In this document: positions 50,379 through 62,719 of the stretch, one piece after another
How the letters are laid out: every line of letters begins with the position of its first letter
How positions within the stretch are numbered: position 1 is the first letter of the stretch
Assembly (NCBI GenBank): GCA_017590115.1
Contig: JAGGNK010008559.1
Coordinates: forward strand, 7,185,888-7,249,887
Length of the DNA: 64,000 nucleotides
Reading direction: 5' to 3'
Origin: Montifringilla adamsi
Taxonomy: Eukaryota; Chordata; Aves; Passeriformes; Passeridae
Made by a program: the position numbers and the translations under genes
Notes under the pieces: model-generated
Told to the model about the DNA's origin: nothing
What the model saw: only the letters and a program-made list of their open reading frames with translations
Database searches by the model: none

Positions 50379-52342
50379 TCCACCCTGATACATGCTGTTG
50401 TCCAGGCAGTTTGGAAGTTCTAGAAATAAAACACATGTTTCCAAGAAAGAGACAGATACCTTCTGTCACTGTAAAAGCACGAACTGCATGCAAAAGTCCT
50501 ATTAATAACAAATACCAACAGCTTTTTCTGCTGAGGTAAACTTTGAAATACACACTTCTGAAGATAATTCCATCTTCTTTTCGCAGGCCATTTTTCTCTC
50601 TTGCTACATTATCTATTTTTCAGTACCATCAGTGATTAAATAACCCTCACAGCCAGACTTGCAGGGGGATCACATGGGGTACCTAGATATAGTTTAATCA
50701 CAGGCAGCATGAAAAACAAGACCTGAAAATTACTTTTTATCTCCTACATATAATTTTCTTTCCAGATTGCTTCTCTGTATGGCAAACTGCTAAAATATTT
50801 TGAAAAACTGAAAAACTCCTCTTAATCCAGTCCATTTAGGTTTAAGTATTCCTGCAAAGGAAGACCATAACAAAAGGGTAAGAAAATGATCCTCCCTCCA
50901 GAAGTACTTCTGAAAGTTTACCTTGGGAATGAAAGGGATTTCAAATTAACTTTGAAACCTTTAACCAAACCTTCATCATTATTTTAATGTTTTGCTTCAT
51001 GCTGCTAGAAAGCACTGGTAGCAGATCTAATCCCAGGTAGATCTGCAATGTCTCCAGTGAGAAAAAAAATCAGTTCCTTGAGCTAAAATAAAAGTCACAA
51101 GTTTGGCTCTCAAAAATGATGACCTGTTAATTGGCAAATGGGTGAAGTATTTTAAGAACCCTTAACAACCAGAAAGCCAGATGATGTGAATGGATTTATT
51201 TTAGATACAGACAGTATCCACAGCCCTAATCTGGCCAAAAATTTTCACTAGTTTTTTTAAATAAGATTTCTATGAGTTGTCTGAAGTTTGTTTGCAGGGT
51301 ACATTCCCAGTAAAGAAGGGTCATCTCCTGTTCTGTTTTCTATTTTAGTCATTGTTTTCTAGACTTGTGTTAAGCCTGTCCATAAAAACCCCACAAAAGG
51401 TGAGATTATAGTATCAAACATCCTGAACATTCCATGGTTTCTCAGAGTTAAAATGGTACCGAAGCGTTTCCACCCATATCTCTGTTTTGCAGAGCACATT
51501 TTCACTGTTCAGCACTAGGAGTGCAGCTCGTGAGCTCATTGCAACGGCCTCATGCATCCATCCAGTAAACCTGGCCCCTTTCCATGGGCATGAATCATTC
51601 CCAGCTTGGCTTGGATCTCTGGGAAGGTGTGCAAGCCACTTATTTTTAGCAAACTCCTTGTCAAGAAAGCGTTGACTTGGGTTCTCCTGCTCTCAGGTGC
51701 CACCGGCTGTGCTGCTGCTGTGATGCCTTTGCAATTAGCAAAGGTTTGTCATGAGAAACCACTCAGGGGCTTCAATGCCAGAAAACCCTAAACCAAATCA
51801 GCTGTAAAATCTGAGACTCCTTCTTCTTGTTAAGGCCAGGGAGCTCTGCATTGTCTGGAGTTCCTCTGCATCAGTAGAGATGGAATTTTCTCTCACTTCC
51901 AAACATGGTAACAAAGCTGGAAAAGAGGATGGGTTTGCTCTGACAGGATGATAAAAGGGAGAGATTTGCTATGTTTGCACATCACACTTCTATTCTCAAA
52001 GAGACTGGTTTATGACCAACAGTAAGGAAATTAAACAGGATTTGGATTTGCCCTTCAGGTTATAAACAGCTCTATTATTTACAAGGCACTTTGCACTTGA
52101 CTCAATTGTAGCAGGATTGTTAACAGCAGCTAAATTAAAGTTCTCTAAAGATTTCCATTAGCACAGGCAAGAGAGATTCATAAGTATGTGTGTATATAAT
52201 CTTTGACTTGCATGAAAAAGTCAAATAGTTATTTGTTGTAATTTTTTCCATACTCATATTTAGATACCTTAAAAAGAAGCTCAAACTTTTCAGTGCGGCT
52301 CAGCTTTTGGCTTCAGTCTTCTACCTTTTCTCCTTTTTTGGC

Positions 52343-52363
52343 TTTTTTTTTTTTTTTTTTTTT
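52343..52363. repeat. poly(T) tract, 21 T
   Basis: Pure T-run in T-rich surroundings. Confidence 0.95.
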
Positions 52364-53612
52364 AGATCGGGACTTTAAGAAATCTCTGGTGTCAGGCTTA
52401 AGATTTGAACAGCCACAATTATATGTGGGATTGCAGATGGATCAGCACAGAGCACTGGGAGAAGCCCATTAGCTCCAGCCTCTTCATTCAAGAGTCTCTG
52501 CTTGACAAACTGGGTCTGAGGGTCCAAGACTTTCTCTTGCCCTGGTTTTCTAATTTTGTCTAACCAAAAGTGAACATTTGTAAAGGCCATGCTTTTTCTT
52601 TGTTTTCTATTTTTTTTCCTTGGAAAAACCCCTCAAAATAATTTTGAAGACAACTAAATTTTTGACAGCAGAGATGCCAGTCAGGTCAGGCTCCTGACTC
52701 CTAAGCATCCTTCTTTTCTTGCAGCTGTACACCTAAACTTTCTCTAAAGTGCCTGCTATTTTGTAATATCCCATTTTAAAATTGTCTGAGCAATCACACA
52801 TACACACACACCTTGGCAGACACCAATCTATTGATTTGATGTTAGAATGTCCCTGCAATATTTTACCCTCCATTAATTGCATAAATGCTCTTTGGCGCAA
52901 GATTTCTGAATGAGACATGGGTCATGTATGGGGTTTTTTTTCCCCCTGTAGTTTACACTACCCCAGTATTTGCCATTGTAGCAGCGGACACTCTGCATGT
53001 TCAATTAACATTATGTGGCCAAAAAATGTGATATGCAGTTGCTTCCCCACTGAAGGTCTTGCAGGGGAACAAGTAACTATCACCTCTGCAGCCCAAAGGC
53101 TTACTATAAGATTCCTTTTTCAAAAGCATGACTTTATTTACAAAATAATTACATCTTGAAATGCATATATCACTGGAATATGTATTTTTGATAAAAATCA
53201 GGTTCATCCAGGGGAGTTTATTAGGTATATTAGCTGTGGTGCCTTTCCTCAGAGTAGCAACATGGAATGGGAATTGTATTCATGAAACACTGATGGACTG
53301 GGAGGAAATGCTGCATTTCCTTTGTTCTTTACATGTTCTATAAATACTTCATGTGTTTGTTAAAGCTCTGTTATTTCTGGAAGCCTCCTTACTCTCTTGT
53401 TTAATTTTTCCTGAATCCTTTGAGGCTGCAGATAGCTTGGGATACACAGAGGCTTAACATTCCATATTTATGCTCAGCTAATAGGCACCACATGAAGATT
53501 AGGAATGTAAACGGGTTGTGAGGGACAGAGAAGGAAGATTTAAGCATGTCTAAAAAAGGACTAGACTTAGACTTCTATTACTCATACTTTTGACTTTCCA
53601 CCCTTCTCACAG

Positions 53613-53628
53613 AAAAAAAAAAAAAAAA
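53613..53628. repeat. poly(A) tract, 16 A
   Basis: Pure A-run, no associated element seen. Confidence 0.95.
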
Positions 53629-56600
53629 GAATGGGAAAGGTCATCAGAGCATCCTAAACTCAATCAGATATTGGAATGGTCCTGCTAACCATCATTTGTC
53701 ACAGACAGTGTTTGTCTCCAGCTTGTCTTGATCATAACCAGCTTTTTCCCCTTGGGAGAAAGTATTGCTAAATATAAAAAGATTCTCCCTTTACCTCTGA
53801 AAGTAAATGCAATCTTTTTCTTGCCACAAGACTCCTATCATGCCCCCAAAAAACTGAACAACTGGAATGTTCTTGTCTATGGCAGTGTGTGGAACAAAGG
53901 CACTTTTTAAATATCAGAGATATATAAAACTTTGTGTATGTAAATATACTTAGATCACTGAGTAAAAAAGTTGAAGTGCTTTCAGAAATGATTCAGTGCT
54001 TTTACCATCCATTTAGAAACACAGGTCAACTGGTGAAAATTTGTTTGAATCACAAGCCTAAAATTATTGAAGATAGTTTTTAGTGCAGTCACAATATATA
54101 AATTATTTTTTAAAGCAGAGTGTAGTTCCTTAGGACCTCGGTTCCTTAGGTGCTTATGAAAATTTTACTCATTATGTTTCTATTTTTCAGGCTTCTCTAC
54201 TATTTGTTTGTTTAAATATACATGTTTGGGAGTCAGTGAAAAAATGAATCATGTATAACAGTTCTATGATCAGTCAAATATACTAATAATGCTGTTTTGA
54301 AAGGAGTCATCCCAACAAAAGCACTCCTCTTGAGCACCCCCATTTTACTTCAGGGCCTCATATCTTTGCCTGGAAATTCAGCAGTGGTGCTGGTTTGGTA
54401 ATGTCTGTTGGGAGCTGCTAGAAAAACACAGAAAACTTGGGCATGAACAGATTTTCCAGTGCAATTGGAAAAAGAATGATTTCACCTTATGCTCTGTGAA
54501 GAGGTGAAGCAGCCTAAATGTGTCCTGAAGCCTCAGAATCATAGGGCTTCAGAGCACATTTTCTTTTATTATTGGCATCTTTGAGCTTATAATGCACAGG
54601 ATGTTTCAAATGGCAGCAGATATAGGAAGGGTGAGATTTTTATGGCACCGCACATCCTGAAGAACGCCTTTCTGCATGAGGAATTCCACTTACAGCAAAG
54701 AAATTCCTCACAGCTGAAAATGCTGAGCAGTGCTATAGGGCTGCCAGAGTGTGGTTTCTTCTGTTTTGAACTCCTCCTCCTCCTACCAGGTAGTTAGGAA
54801 AGGTCAGGTGTATATTGAGAAAACAGGAGGCTGGTCGGTCGAGCAAATCCCACAGTGCTTTTTTCCGATTCCAAGAAATAGAGCCAGATTCCCATGCACA
54901 CCCCAGAAAGTAAAAAGTCCCTCAAAATAGAGACCAGAGCCTTCTGATCTTCCTGGGGATTCAACACTTTTATTTGTAGTGATGATATCTCTAAGAAAGT
55001 AAGGCAGCTGCTGATTCACAAACCATAATGGGAGTTTCAAGGGTATTTGCTCAAGTGAGTGAAATCCTGAGATCATGACTACAAATCTTGGCAATTGCTC
55101 AATTGCTTTTACTGCAGCTCTGAAGCTCATCTCTGCTATTTCCCATGTGAAAAAACAAAGCCCACGCAGGTTCCATGTGCTGCATTAGCATTCTCCCACT
55201 TGAAGTTCCAACTTCATCTTGATGTCCCACATATCAAGATGGAAACTCCAAAGAAAAATCAGCATTCCCTGTTTTTTTCTAAGGCAATAAAAAGATGTGT
55301 ATACATAGATAGAGATATAGATATATGTGTATATCTATAGTGATTGAAACTGAATTTTAAAAAAGCTTTTTGAGCTGAAGCTCTGACTTCTTCAGCCACA
55401 GGAAACTTTCAGAGTAGAAACACACTTTAGAGTCAACAAGAGGTTCTGTTGCTAAGAGAGGGTAGAGGAGGATCAAGCCATAATAGAGGGAAAACAAATT
55501 TCCTTGCACCAGGACTTCCTGGCAGTCAGTGTGCTGGAGTTAGGGCCCCTTTCTCTCCTGTCAGAGGTAAATGAGACAGATGTTTAAGGTGTCAACAGTA
55601 CCAACACAGCTGTACTCATACACCATCCTGGTGATCGCCTTTACTGCTGCAGAACATCCCACAGGAGCACAGGCTCTTTCAGTGTCATTCCCTGGGGGAT
55701 TTCCTTCAATAAATTGTCAGGATACAGTAGCTCTGGGGTTTTATGTCATTTCTTTGGGTTGTTTTCATGGGGGTGAATCCTTCTTGTGTTTTAGCAATTT
55801 TTCATTCATGTTATCTTAGTTTATTTTGGTCTAAGGATACCACTTTTTTATCATTTGTTCAAGGGATTGAATCAAGAACTTCTTGAATTTGATACTCTTT
55901 TTTCATTCACTTTTAGAGAGACTTTCCATCAAGTTCAAAACATTCTAGTCAATGCTGTTTAAATGTATTTACTTTTTTTTAAATGAATGATTTAAATATA
56001 GGTTTTTTTAAATTACTCACCTGGAATGGCTGAAAGAATTACATCATTTCAGGCTCTGCCCACTCCTTTTAATTTCCACTGGGCTTTCAGACTGGCTTTG
56101 GAAATATGAGACAACTTTTTTCCTACAAAATCTTAGGCCTTTGCAATCATTTGTATCGTTGTTTGATCTGCAAAATCTTGATTTGGACTTCCTGGCAGAT
56201 TTGTACTGAACAGCATCTCTAATCCCTTTTAGGACACATTTCATAAGCTGAAAGAAAGGGATTTTTTTAATATAGGCAAAATTTTAAAAAGGGCTTTACC
56301 CAAAAGATTTTCCCCTAACCCAATCCTCTTTAAAACACGAAACCCAACACCAAGTAGACACTAATTCCAATTTGTAACAAAACCAGGGAAAAAGGGGGAG
56401 TGCCAGTGGTTATGCATAATTCTCCATATGAGCCAGACAACTTAATAACACCACTTATTAGAGAAGCCTTAAAGGTAATCCCATTAAAGCTATTCAGCAG
56501 AACACTGATATTTTTCTGAAATCTGCTTGGAAGCAGACAGGATTACTCAAATGAAATGTGAGCAGCTTTCCAGTAAACCTCATCCCCCCACCTCTCATCC

Positions 56601-58880
56601 CAAGGGCTGCAGACCTTGATGCTCCATCGTTCTCTCCCCGGACGGGTGAAGCAAAATTATGACTCAGAAACAGGGAATGATGGAGAGATGGATGTACAGC
56701 CTACAGTTCCAATGGCCCTGCCACAGCTTTCTTTCCTGGCTCTCTGTAGGGGTAATTTGGGTAAAATGATCACACTGTGGGGCAATTAATTTCTGGCAGA
56801 TAATTGGCCAAATGCAGGGGCACAGCAATAAACATTAGGGATACAAGACTTGCTGTCCAAATGGCCTTGCATGGATATTCTTCCCACTTATTTTCTTCAA
56901 CCCTACCTGCCTCCCCACCCAAGGAAATGCTACAACTGGAACATGTGAGGGGTTCCTGTGGTGGCTGGTGGTGAATCCTCACTGCTGGGAACAAGCAGCG
57001 GTGGTTTGACAGAGCTACAGAGAAGTTTGGTATGACAGGAAGCCACGATCTTGTTTGAACCTGAGAAAGGGTGAATTTCTGTTTTAAAGCACCTTATCTA
57101 AACAGTACTTAAGGAAGGAAACCTTGTGAACTCTTGTTAAAAACTTATAGCTATAATTTAGAAATTCCTTTCATCTAGCATGAAGGGGTTTTTTGCCTGG
57201 AAGAAACAAGGATGCAGTGTTCTCATTTGCATGGACTGTGCCAACAAAACAGGGATACTTTTGGCAATGCTGTTTTGACTTCTTAGTTCTACTCTTTTAA
57301 ATGTCTGCATTTCTCTTGGCTCTTCAGAACTCTTGAAGATCCACACATTCCTTGAAAATGAGTAGGTTTTTCTCATTTTTATGTTAGCAATGTCTACTTT
57401 ACTTGTGTTCAATAATAGGAGAAGATAACTGTACTCTGTGTAAACATTCTACAAGTAATTTAATCCAAACTTACAAGGATATCTGGTTTCCTTAAAGGTG
57501 TCCATAATTATATAGCAAAGTTCTGAAGAATGTAATTCATCATTTTAGAAACTGGGCTGGAATACTACACAACTCTAATTTACGTTTGGAAAAGGGAATG
57601 TCATGGATCCAGAGGACTCTTTTTTTAGTTCAATTTAGACTGCTTTGGGGTAGTGTACTGGAATGACAGCTGGGAGGAAGTTTGTGCACCAGTGAAACCA
57701 CCAGTCCAGAGCCTCCCTCTAGACATTATTCAGCTGTCTCTGCCATTTCTGCAAGGCTCTAGAAGTGGAATTTTTACCTGGCATTTGGCTAGGTGCTAGG
57801 ACTTGTTTTTTCCATAATTAAAAGCAACTCTCTGCTTCTAGCAGAATGATGGCTGGATGGTTCTTTCCTTTCATGGTCTTGCTTAAATTGGCAAGGTACT
57901 GGTAAGACTGGAAAATGTTGTTAAGGCTTTACAGAATGGTTTGTCTGCTGCCTAAAACAGATCAGAAGGTGCTCATTTACTGGTCCACGATTAAAAAATA
58001 AGGAAGAAATGCTGCTGTATTTCTGAATGGTACTTTTTAGTCATGAGTTTATTGTGCTTTAAAAATCACCACTTCTGTGTATTTGTTTTGACTGACTGGA
58101 TTTTCCCCACTTGGACTTGTCCGGACACCCACACCCCTGTGACTGGGTGCTTCTGTAAAACAGTCCTGATGCACATGGGACACTCAGAGCTGCTTTCAAT
58201 GCTGTAGTAGAGGCTCAGATTTGTTAAATTAGACAGAGGGATGTGCTGATCATTTTCCCTTTTTTGCAGGAAAACATGGATTTTCCATGCCCTTCTTTTA
58301 ATTCTGACCTGTACTCTGGCTCTGACCTGGGCATTTGGGCAACCTGAGACCACATTCACTGATCTGCACCTCCTTCTTCTGCTTGCTGTCTCTTCCTCAG
58401 TCGACCTTTGATTTCCTTTTGGCCTGAGGGAATTGAAGTCAGGGCAAGGAGCAAAAGCTAGCTTTGCCAATGTTATGGTGAGCAGAAAGGAAGGAGGGTG
58501 TTACTTGGCTTGAAAATAAATCAGCTGTGTCTGTCTACGTGCTCTGCCTGGCTAAAGACAGCAGGGTTCTTCTGTGGAGTCCATCCATGCTGATCATCTG
58601 TGCCATACTGGAAATATTCCCATTTTGGTGGCTTTAGTAGAATTCCTCAGCTCATTGCAGACCCTATATTTTCCTCTTAGCACAAGGATTTTACTTCTAA
58701 GTCACCCAGAAGCTGTGGATGTTTATTCGTATTTATGGCAACTTTTCCTTTCCAGTGAGCATTTCATTTTGCCTCAATTTGGCCTTCAGATTTCTTATAG
58801 CTGGAAGTAAAGTGGTTCTATCCATGCAGAATTAGGCATATTTCAAGTGAAACTGATTCTTGGTACTGATTAATACTTGA

Positions 58881-59016
58881 TTCAGGACCAGGTTGGATGG
58901 GGCCCTGAGCATCCTGGTCTAGTGGAAGGTGTCCCTGCCCACAGGTGGGGTTGGTCTTAAATGATCTTTAAGGTGCCTTCCAACCCAAACCATTCTCTGG
59001 TTCTGTCATTCTGTTG
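58881..59016 (+). mobile_element. CR1 LINE 3'-end fragment
   Basis: Reads 'caggaccaggttggatgg', 'ggccctgagcatcctggt', 'ctagtggaaggtgtccctg', 'atgatctttaaggtgcc', 'ttccaacccaaaccattc', then a short degenerate tail of 'ttctgtcattctg' units, as CR1 elements end in short repeats of this kind. Confidence 0.93.
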
Positions 59017-60566
59017 TAGACAGAGGAGAATCTGGCCCCAGATTCAGCACATTGTTTCTTTTTTTCTAACTGTCAAGCAGCTGGATGACCTAGAAGCGAA
59101 TGCTTCTTGTCAAATAAATTGACATCTAAATTATTGTTGTCCAAAGCAAAACAAAAATGTACCAGGGTTTCTGGGAAAGTTCATTTCATTCATTGGTCAC
59201 ACATGGTTCCTTTCAAAAATAAAATAGATAAAGTGCTGCTTAGGGATGTTTTTCTCTACTTGCCTTCATGTTATGCACTTTTGATTAGAGGTGATTGAAT
59301 AATTTATTGCAAATTGCTTATTGGAGAAGGTTTGCTGCATTTCCCATCATCCAGAATAATGTGTTTTCAAATTATTATTAAAATAATTGTACACGTGATC
59401 CTCTGAATAATTTCAGTGAAAAATTCCTGGTCTAAAGCTTACTTGGGAAGAGGTTTGTCACAAAAGAGGTAGAACCACCGCAAGAGCATTTTGATATTCA
59501 AGACTGTAGGCTGGTTTGGAGTTGATGAACAGGTCTCTTATTTTCTTCCACGCCTTGACTGCCTGTTAACCAGTCTGTTATTGGTCTTCTAATGTAAACA
59601 CACTTGTGTTTTACAACATTCACTTTGTAAGTATTCTCCACAAGTCATTGAAAGTGTGCTATTTCTATAAACATCCCTGCTACTAAATTCATTTGAAGTG
59701 ATATTCACCGGTAAATAAATGTAGACCGTGCAAGGAGACATGAAAGAAAAATCCCCTGGGGAAGGAGTGGGGGTAAATTGCAGAGATAACATATCTTTTG
59801 GAAGCTTTTATATAAATAGTCCTACAGATTTCCACATATTTATCATTGGAGGAGATTAAAACGTTTGATGTGCAGTTACCATTTCACATGAAAGCAAAAG
59901 GTAGTTTTTCAATTGCATTTGGTCCTTATAATTCAAGTGCTGACAATCACTGCAAACCTAATTTAATGAACATTTTATAAGATCTTCAAGCGCTCTGTGG
60001 AAATTCCCCCCTCCCTTTGTCTGGCTGTGGTTTCATGTCCGTGGGCCCATTACTAGCAAGCCCTTCACATGCCAGTGGCTCTCCTCTCCCCTGGAGCTGC
60101 TCCCATCAGCACAGGCACTCGACATGCCTACAGCTGCTCCAGCAGGGTGTTTGTTTAATCAACATCATTACCTGTGGCTTGGACTGCCCAACAAGGTGAA
60201 CAGGCTGCCAGTCTCAGGGCTTGGCTCCTTGTCATCCTGTCCCTGCAGACATGCCCCTGGCACAGCGTGAACATCAGCGCCTTTCCAAGTGTTTGCCAGG
60301 TCCCACCTAAAGGCCAGCCACAGGTCTGTGCTGCCCACAGCCCCCACAGACACTTCCCTGACAGACCTGGATGCCTGCTGCCCCTGTTACCACCTGGCCC
60401 CTTTTCTCCCCCTCCTGTTTCACAGCAGCCCTTTGGAGGGCAGATACTCTCTGCAGCCTTCTCTGTAACGCCCTGATTTTGGGTGTTCTTAGCAGGTTTT
60501 GCTTTGTCTTAGAAAGATGGTCCACAATGTCCTGGGGAACTGTCACTGACCAGTCTCCATCCAACC
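59017..60566. other. intergenic sequence, no gene seen
   Basis: AT-rich at first, becoming GC-richer from about 60000 to 60480. The latter part opens frames on both strands without recognisable content. Confidence 0.6.
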
Positions 60567-60825
60567 ACAGAATCAGAATGGTTTGGGTTGGAAAGGACCA
60601 AAAGAATCATCTTGTTTCAACTCCCCTGCCATGGGCAGGGCACCTTCCACTATCCCAGGCTGCTCAGAGCCCCATCCAACCTGGCCTTGAGCACTTCCAG
60701 GGATGGGGCATCCACAGCTTCTCTGGGAACCCTGTGCCAGCACCCTCACAGGAAGGAATCTCTTCCTAATATCTGGTCTAATCCTGCCCTCTTTCAGTTT
60801 AAAGCACCTTCCTCTTGTCTCTTCT
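60567..60825 (-). mobile_element. CR1 LINE 3' fragment
   Basis: Minus-strand copy of about 260 bases. On the plus strand it reads 'cagaatcagaatggtttggg', 'ttggaaaggacc', 'ccatgggcagggcacc', 'ccatccaacctggccttgag', 'ggatggggcatccacagc', 'ttcctaatatctggtctaat' and 'cctctttcagtttaaagc'. It is one of the better preserved copies here. The frames across it on both strands are shadows of the repeat. Confidence 0.95.
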
Positions 60826-62122
60826 GTGCAAAGGCTCATGATAGATGGGAAAGGCAGGTGGTGTAAGATCACAAAAGCATGGATCACTTTCCCTGCTGTT
60901 GGCCAGCAAGTTTCCCTCTTACCTGCTTACCCCTCTTCCTCCCTGGCCTCACTGGACACAAAGGTGCAGTTGTGGCTCTAGCAGAAAGGTTCCTAGGGAG
61001 CAAATTCCTGAGAGTGCTGCTATCCCATCAGGGTCAAGCAAGAATTTCCTGGCCCTGAGCACAGGAGTTTGGCTGTGGTCAGGAAGCATGTTACATTCAA
61101 GGGGTTAGGGGGAAGCTTCAGGAAAAGTTTTTATTTTGTAGGGATTCTCCACAGCAGCAGCTTCTGAGCAGCTCACTTCCCCAAGGCTGAAATCAGGCCA
61201 GTGCATTAGGAAGAGCACAGGAATGGCAGGAAGCTGGTGAGAGGGTCAGGAGGAAAGGGAGCTGTTGGTTTCCTGGATGACCTTAGAACAATATGATTGC
61301 TTATATGAACTGGAGCATTTGCCAAAGAAACAATTGCAGCAGCCCACAAACACTGCATGATATTGCAGAGAAGATGATTTAATGAGAATAACAACCTTTC
61401 CTGTGATAGCAGTCAGGAATTTTACCCCACCTCCACCAGAGGACAAAATCTGCTCTTGGGTTTTTCCATTTCATCAGTATGACACCGAGAAAGCAGCAGG
61501 CCTTGAGCAGAAAAAAAAGAAAGAAAAAAATCAAGTTATAGTAGTTCTTTCATTGAAAAAGGGAAGGTTTGCTTTGCCCACCTCCTCACACCACACTTGT
61601 CAGCTGTGCTGGGCCAGAGCTGCCACCAGGCAGGGTCATCTCACATACCCTCTCTCCTTCTACTTAAAGGAACAATACCATAATTGAAATTAATACAGAA
61701 TTTTAATTTTTTTTAATCTGGAGAGAAAAAAAAATGTAGAAAAGTCTCCCTATGAGTATTTCACAAAAGCTTCTTGGCACAAGTGCATAAATGAAAAGAA
61801 CAAAAGAACATCTCTGCACTTTTAATGAGCACAAGATCCAGGACCCGGAACATAGATTTTACGTGGAGATTTCAGTAATTCCTTGCAGTCATTTCAGTAG
61901 CAATTTCACAGTGTAAATTCCAGATACAGAGGGAGGAGGAAAGGACTTTAAGGACAATCACTGCTTTCCAGCATCTCTCTTTTTTAGAGTGGTTTTTCTT
62001 TTTTTAATGCACTATCCCTGTTCAGGTTTCCTTCTTTTGTTCTCTTCCTCACTCCACCCTTACCTTCAAAAATAATGTGCTTCTGTGCCTTTGTTAAAGT
62101 GATATGAAACACAGAGAGCAGG
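60826..62122. other. intergenic sequence, no gene seen
   Basis: No recognised gene, repeat or RNA. Confidence 0.6.
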
Positions 62123-62486
62123 CTACACAGGGTGTGATAGCTGATGGTCATCTGGGGTGTGGCAGTCAGGTTGTGTACAGCATGTTTCTAAGTTTAGATC
62201 CATTGCTAAACTGAGTGGCATCTCTTCACTCAGTTTAAAAGGGGAATATGAACTCAAACCTGAGAAAGTAATCCCAAATTTTCCAGCTTCTTTTTTATAA
62301 ATATACTTTACTTTCTTTAATGCAGAGAATTTATTCAAATTCTTGTTTGGTTCAGTAATTTCAGGGATACGTACAACCTTCTTCACAATTATTTTTCTAT
62401 CTGGGTCTTCCCGATTTGTACTCAATTCACTCAAGTTTAGTAAATTTATTTCCTGCACTGTCCCATCAATCCATTTTGTCTCAAAA
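62123..62486 (-). other. unassigned minus-strand open frame, possible exon or pseudogene
   Basis: An uninterrupted minus-strand frame of about 120 codons, rich in Lys, Glu, Asn and Ile (for example NREDPDRKIIVKKVVRIPEI), which looks more like protein than the Ser/Leu/Cys-rich shadow frames around it. On the minus strand it is preceded by a pyrimidine-rich run ending in AG (complement of 62487-62488), so an exon could begin at 62486. Donor-like sites occur inside (for example after CTCAG before GTTTGAG). I recognise no family. The human interval has no coding gene here. It could be a lineage-specific exon, a fragment of an old retrocopy, or chance. No start codon is assigned. Confidence 0.2.
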
Positions 62487-62596
62487 CTAAGAGAGAGCAT
62501 GAGACAAGAGCAGCTGTGGTGACAGATCCTTTTTCTGATGTCTGTGCCACCACTGGCACTTTACTCATGTGCACTTTTTAAAGATACACCTCATGT

Positions 62597-62719
62597 GAAG
62601 GTTGGATGGGGCCCTGAGAAACCTGGTCTAGTGGAAGGTGCTCCTGCCAATGGCAGGGAGTTGAAACAAGATGGTTTTTAAGGTCCTTTCCAACCCAAAC
62701 CAACCTGCTATTCTATGAA
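62597..62719 (+). mobile_element. CR1 LINE 3'-end fragment
   Basis: Reads 'gaaggttggatggggccctg', 'aacctggtctagtggaagg', 'atggcagggagttgaaac', 'tttttaaggtcctttcc', 'aacccaaaccaacctgc' and ends 'tattctatgaat', the standard CR1 terminus. Confidence 0.93.

Larger units (their letters stand above)
49508..58880. other. intergenic sequence, no gene seen
   Basis: AT-rich non-coding DNA with a T-run (52343-52363), an A-run (53613-53628), a short diverged CR1 end (50342-50378) and an AT-rich TAGATA/TATATG patch near 55297-55340. A 134-codon minus-strand frame at 58066-58470 is arginine-rich and unrecognised. I do not call it a gene. Confidence 0.6.

Noticed and set aside
58066..58470. 134-codon minus-strand frame, Arg-rich
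   Set aside because: No recognisable family, no convincing splice or promoter context, and long chance frames of this size are expected in 64 kb on six frames.
60307..60887. Several frames of 85-132 codons on both strands
   Set aside because: From 60567 on they are translations of a CR1 3' fragment, which is non-coding.
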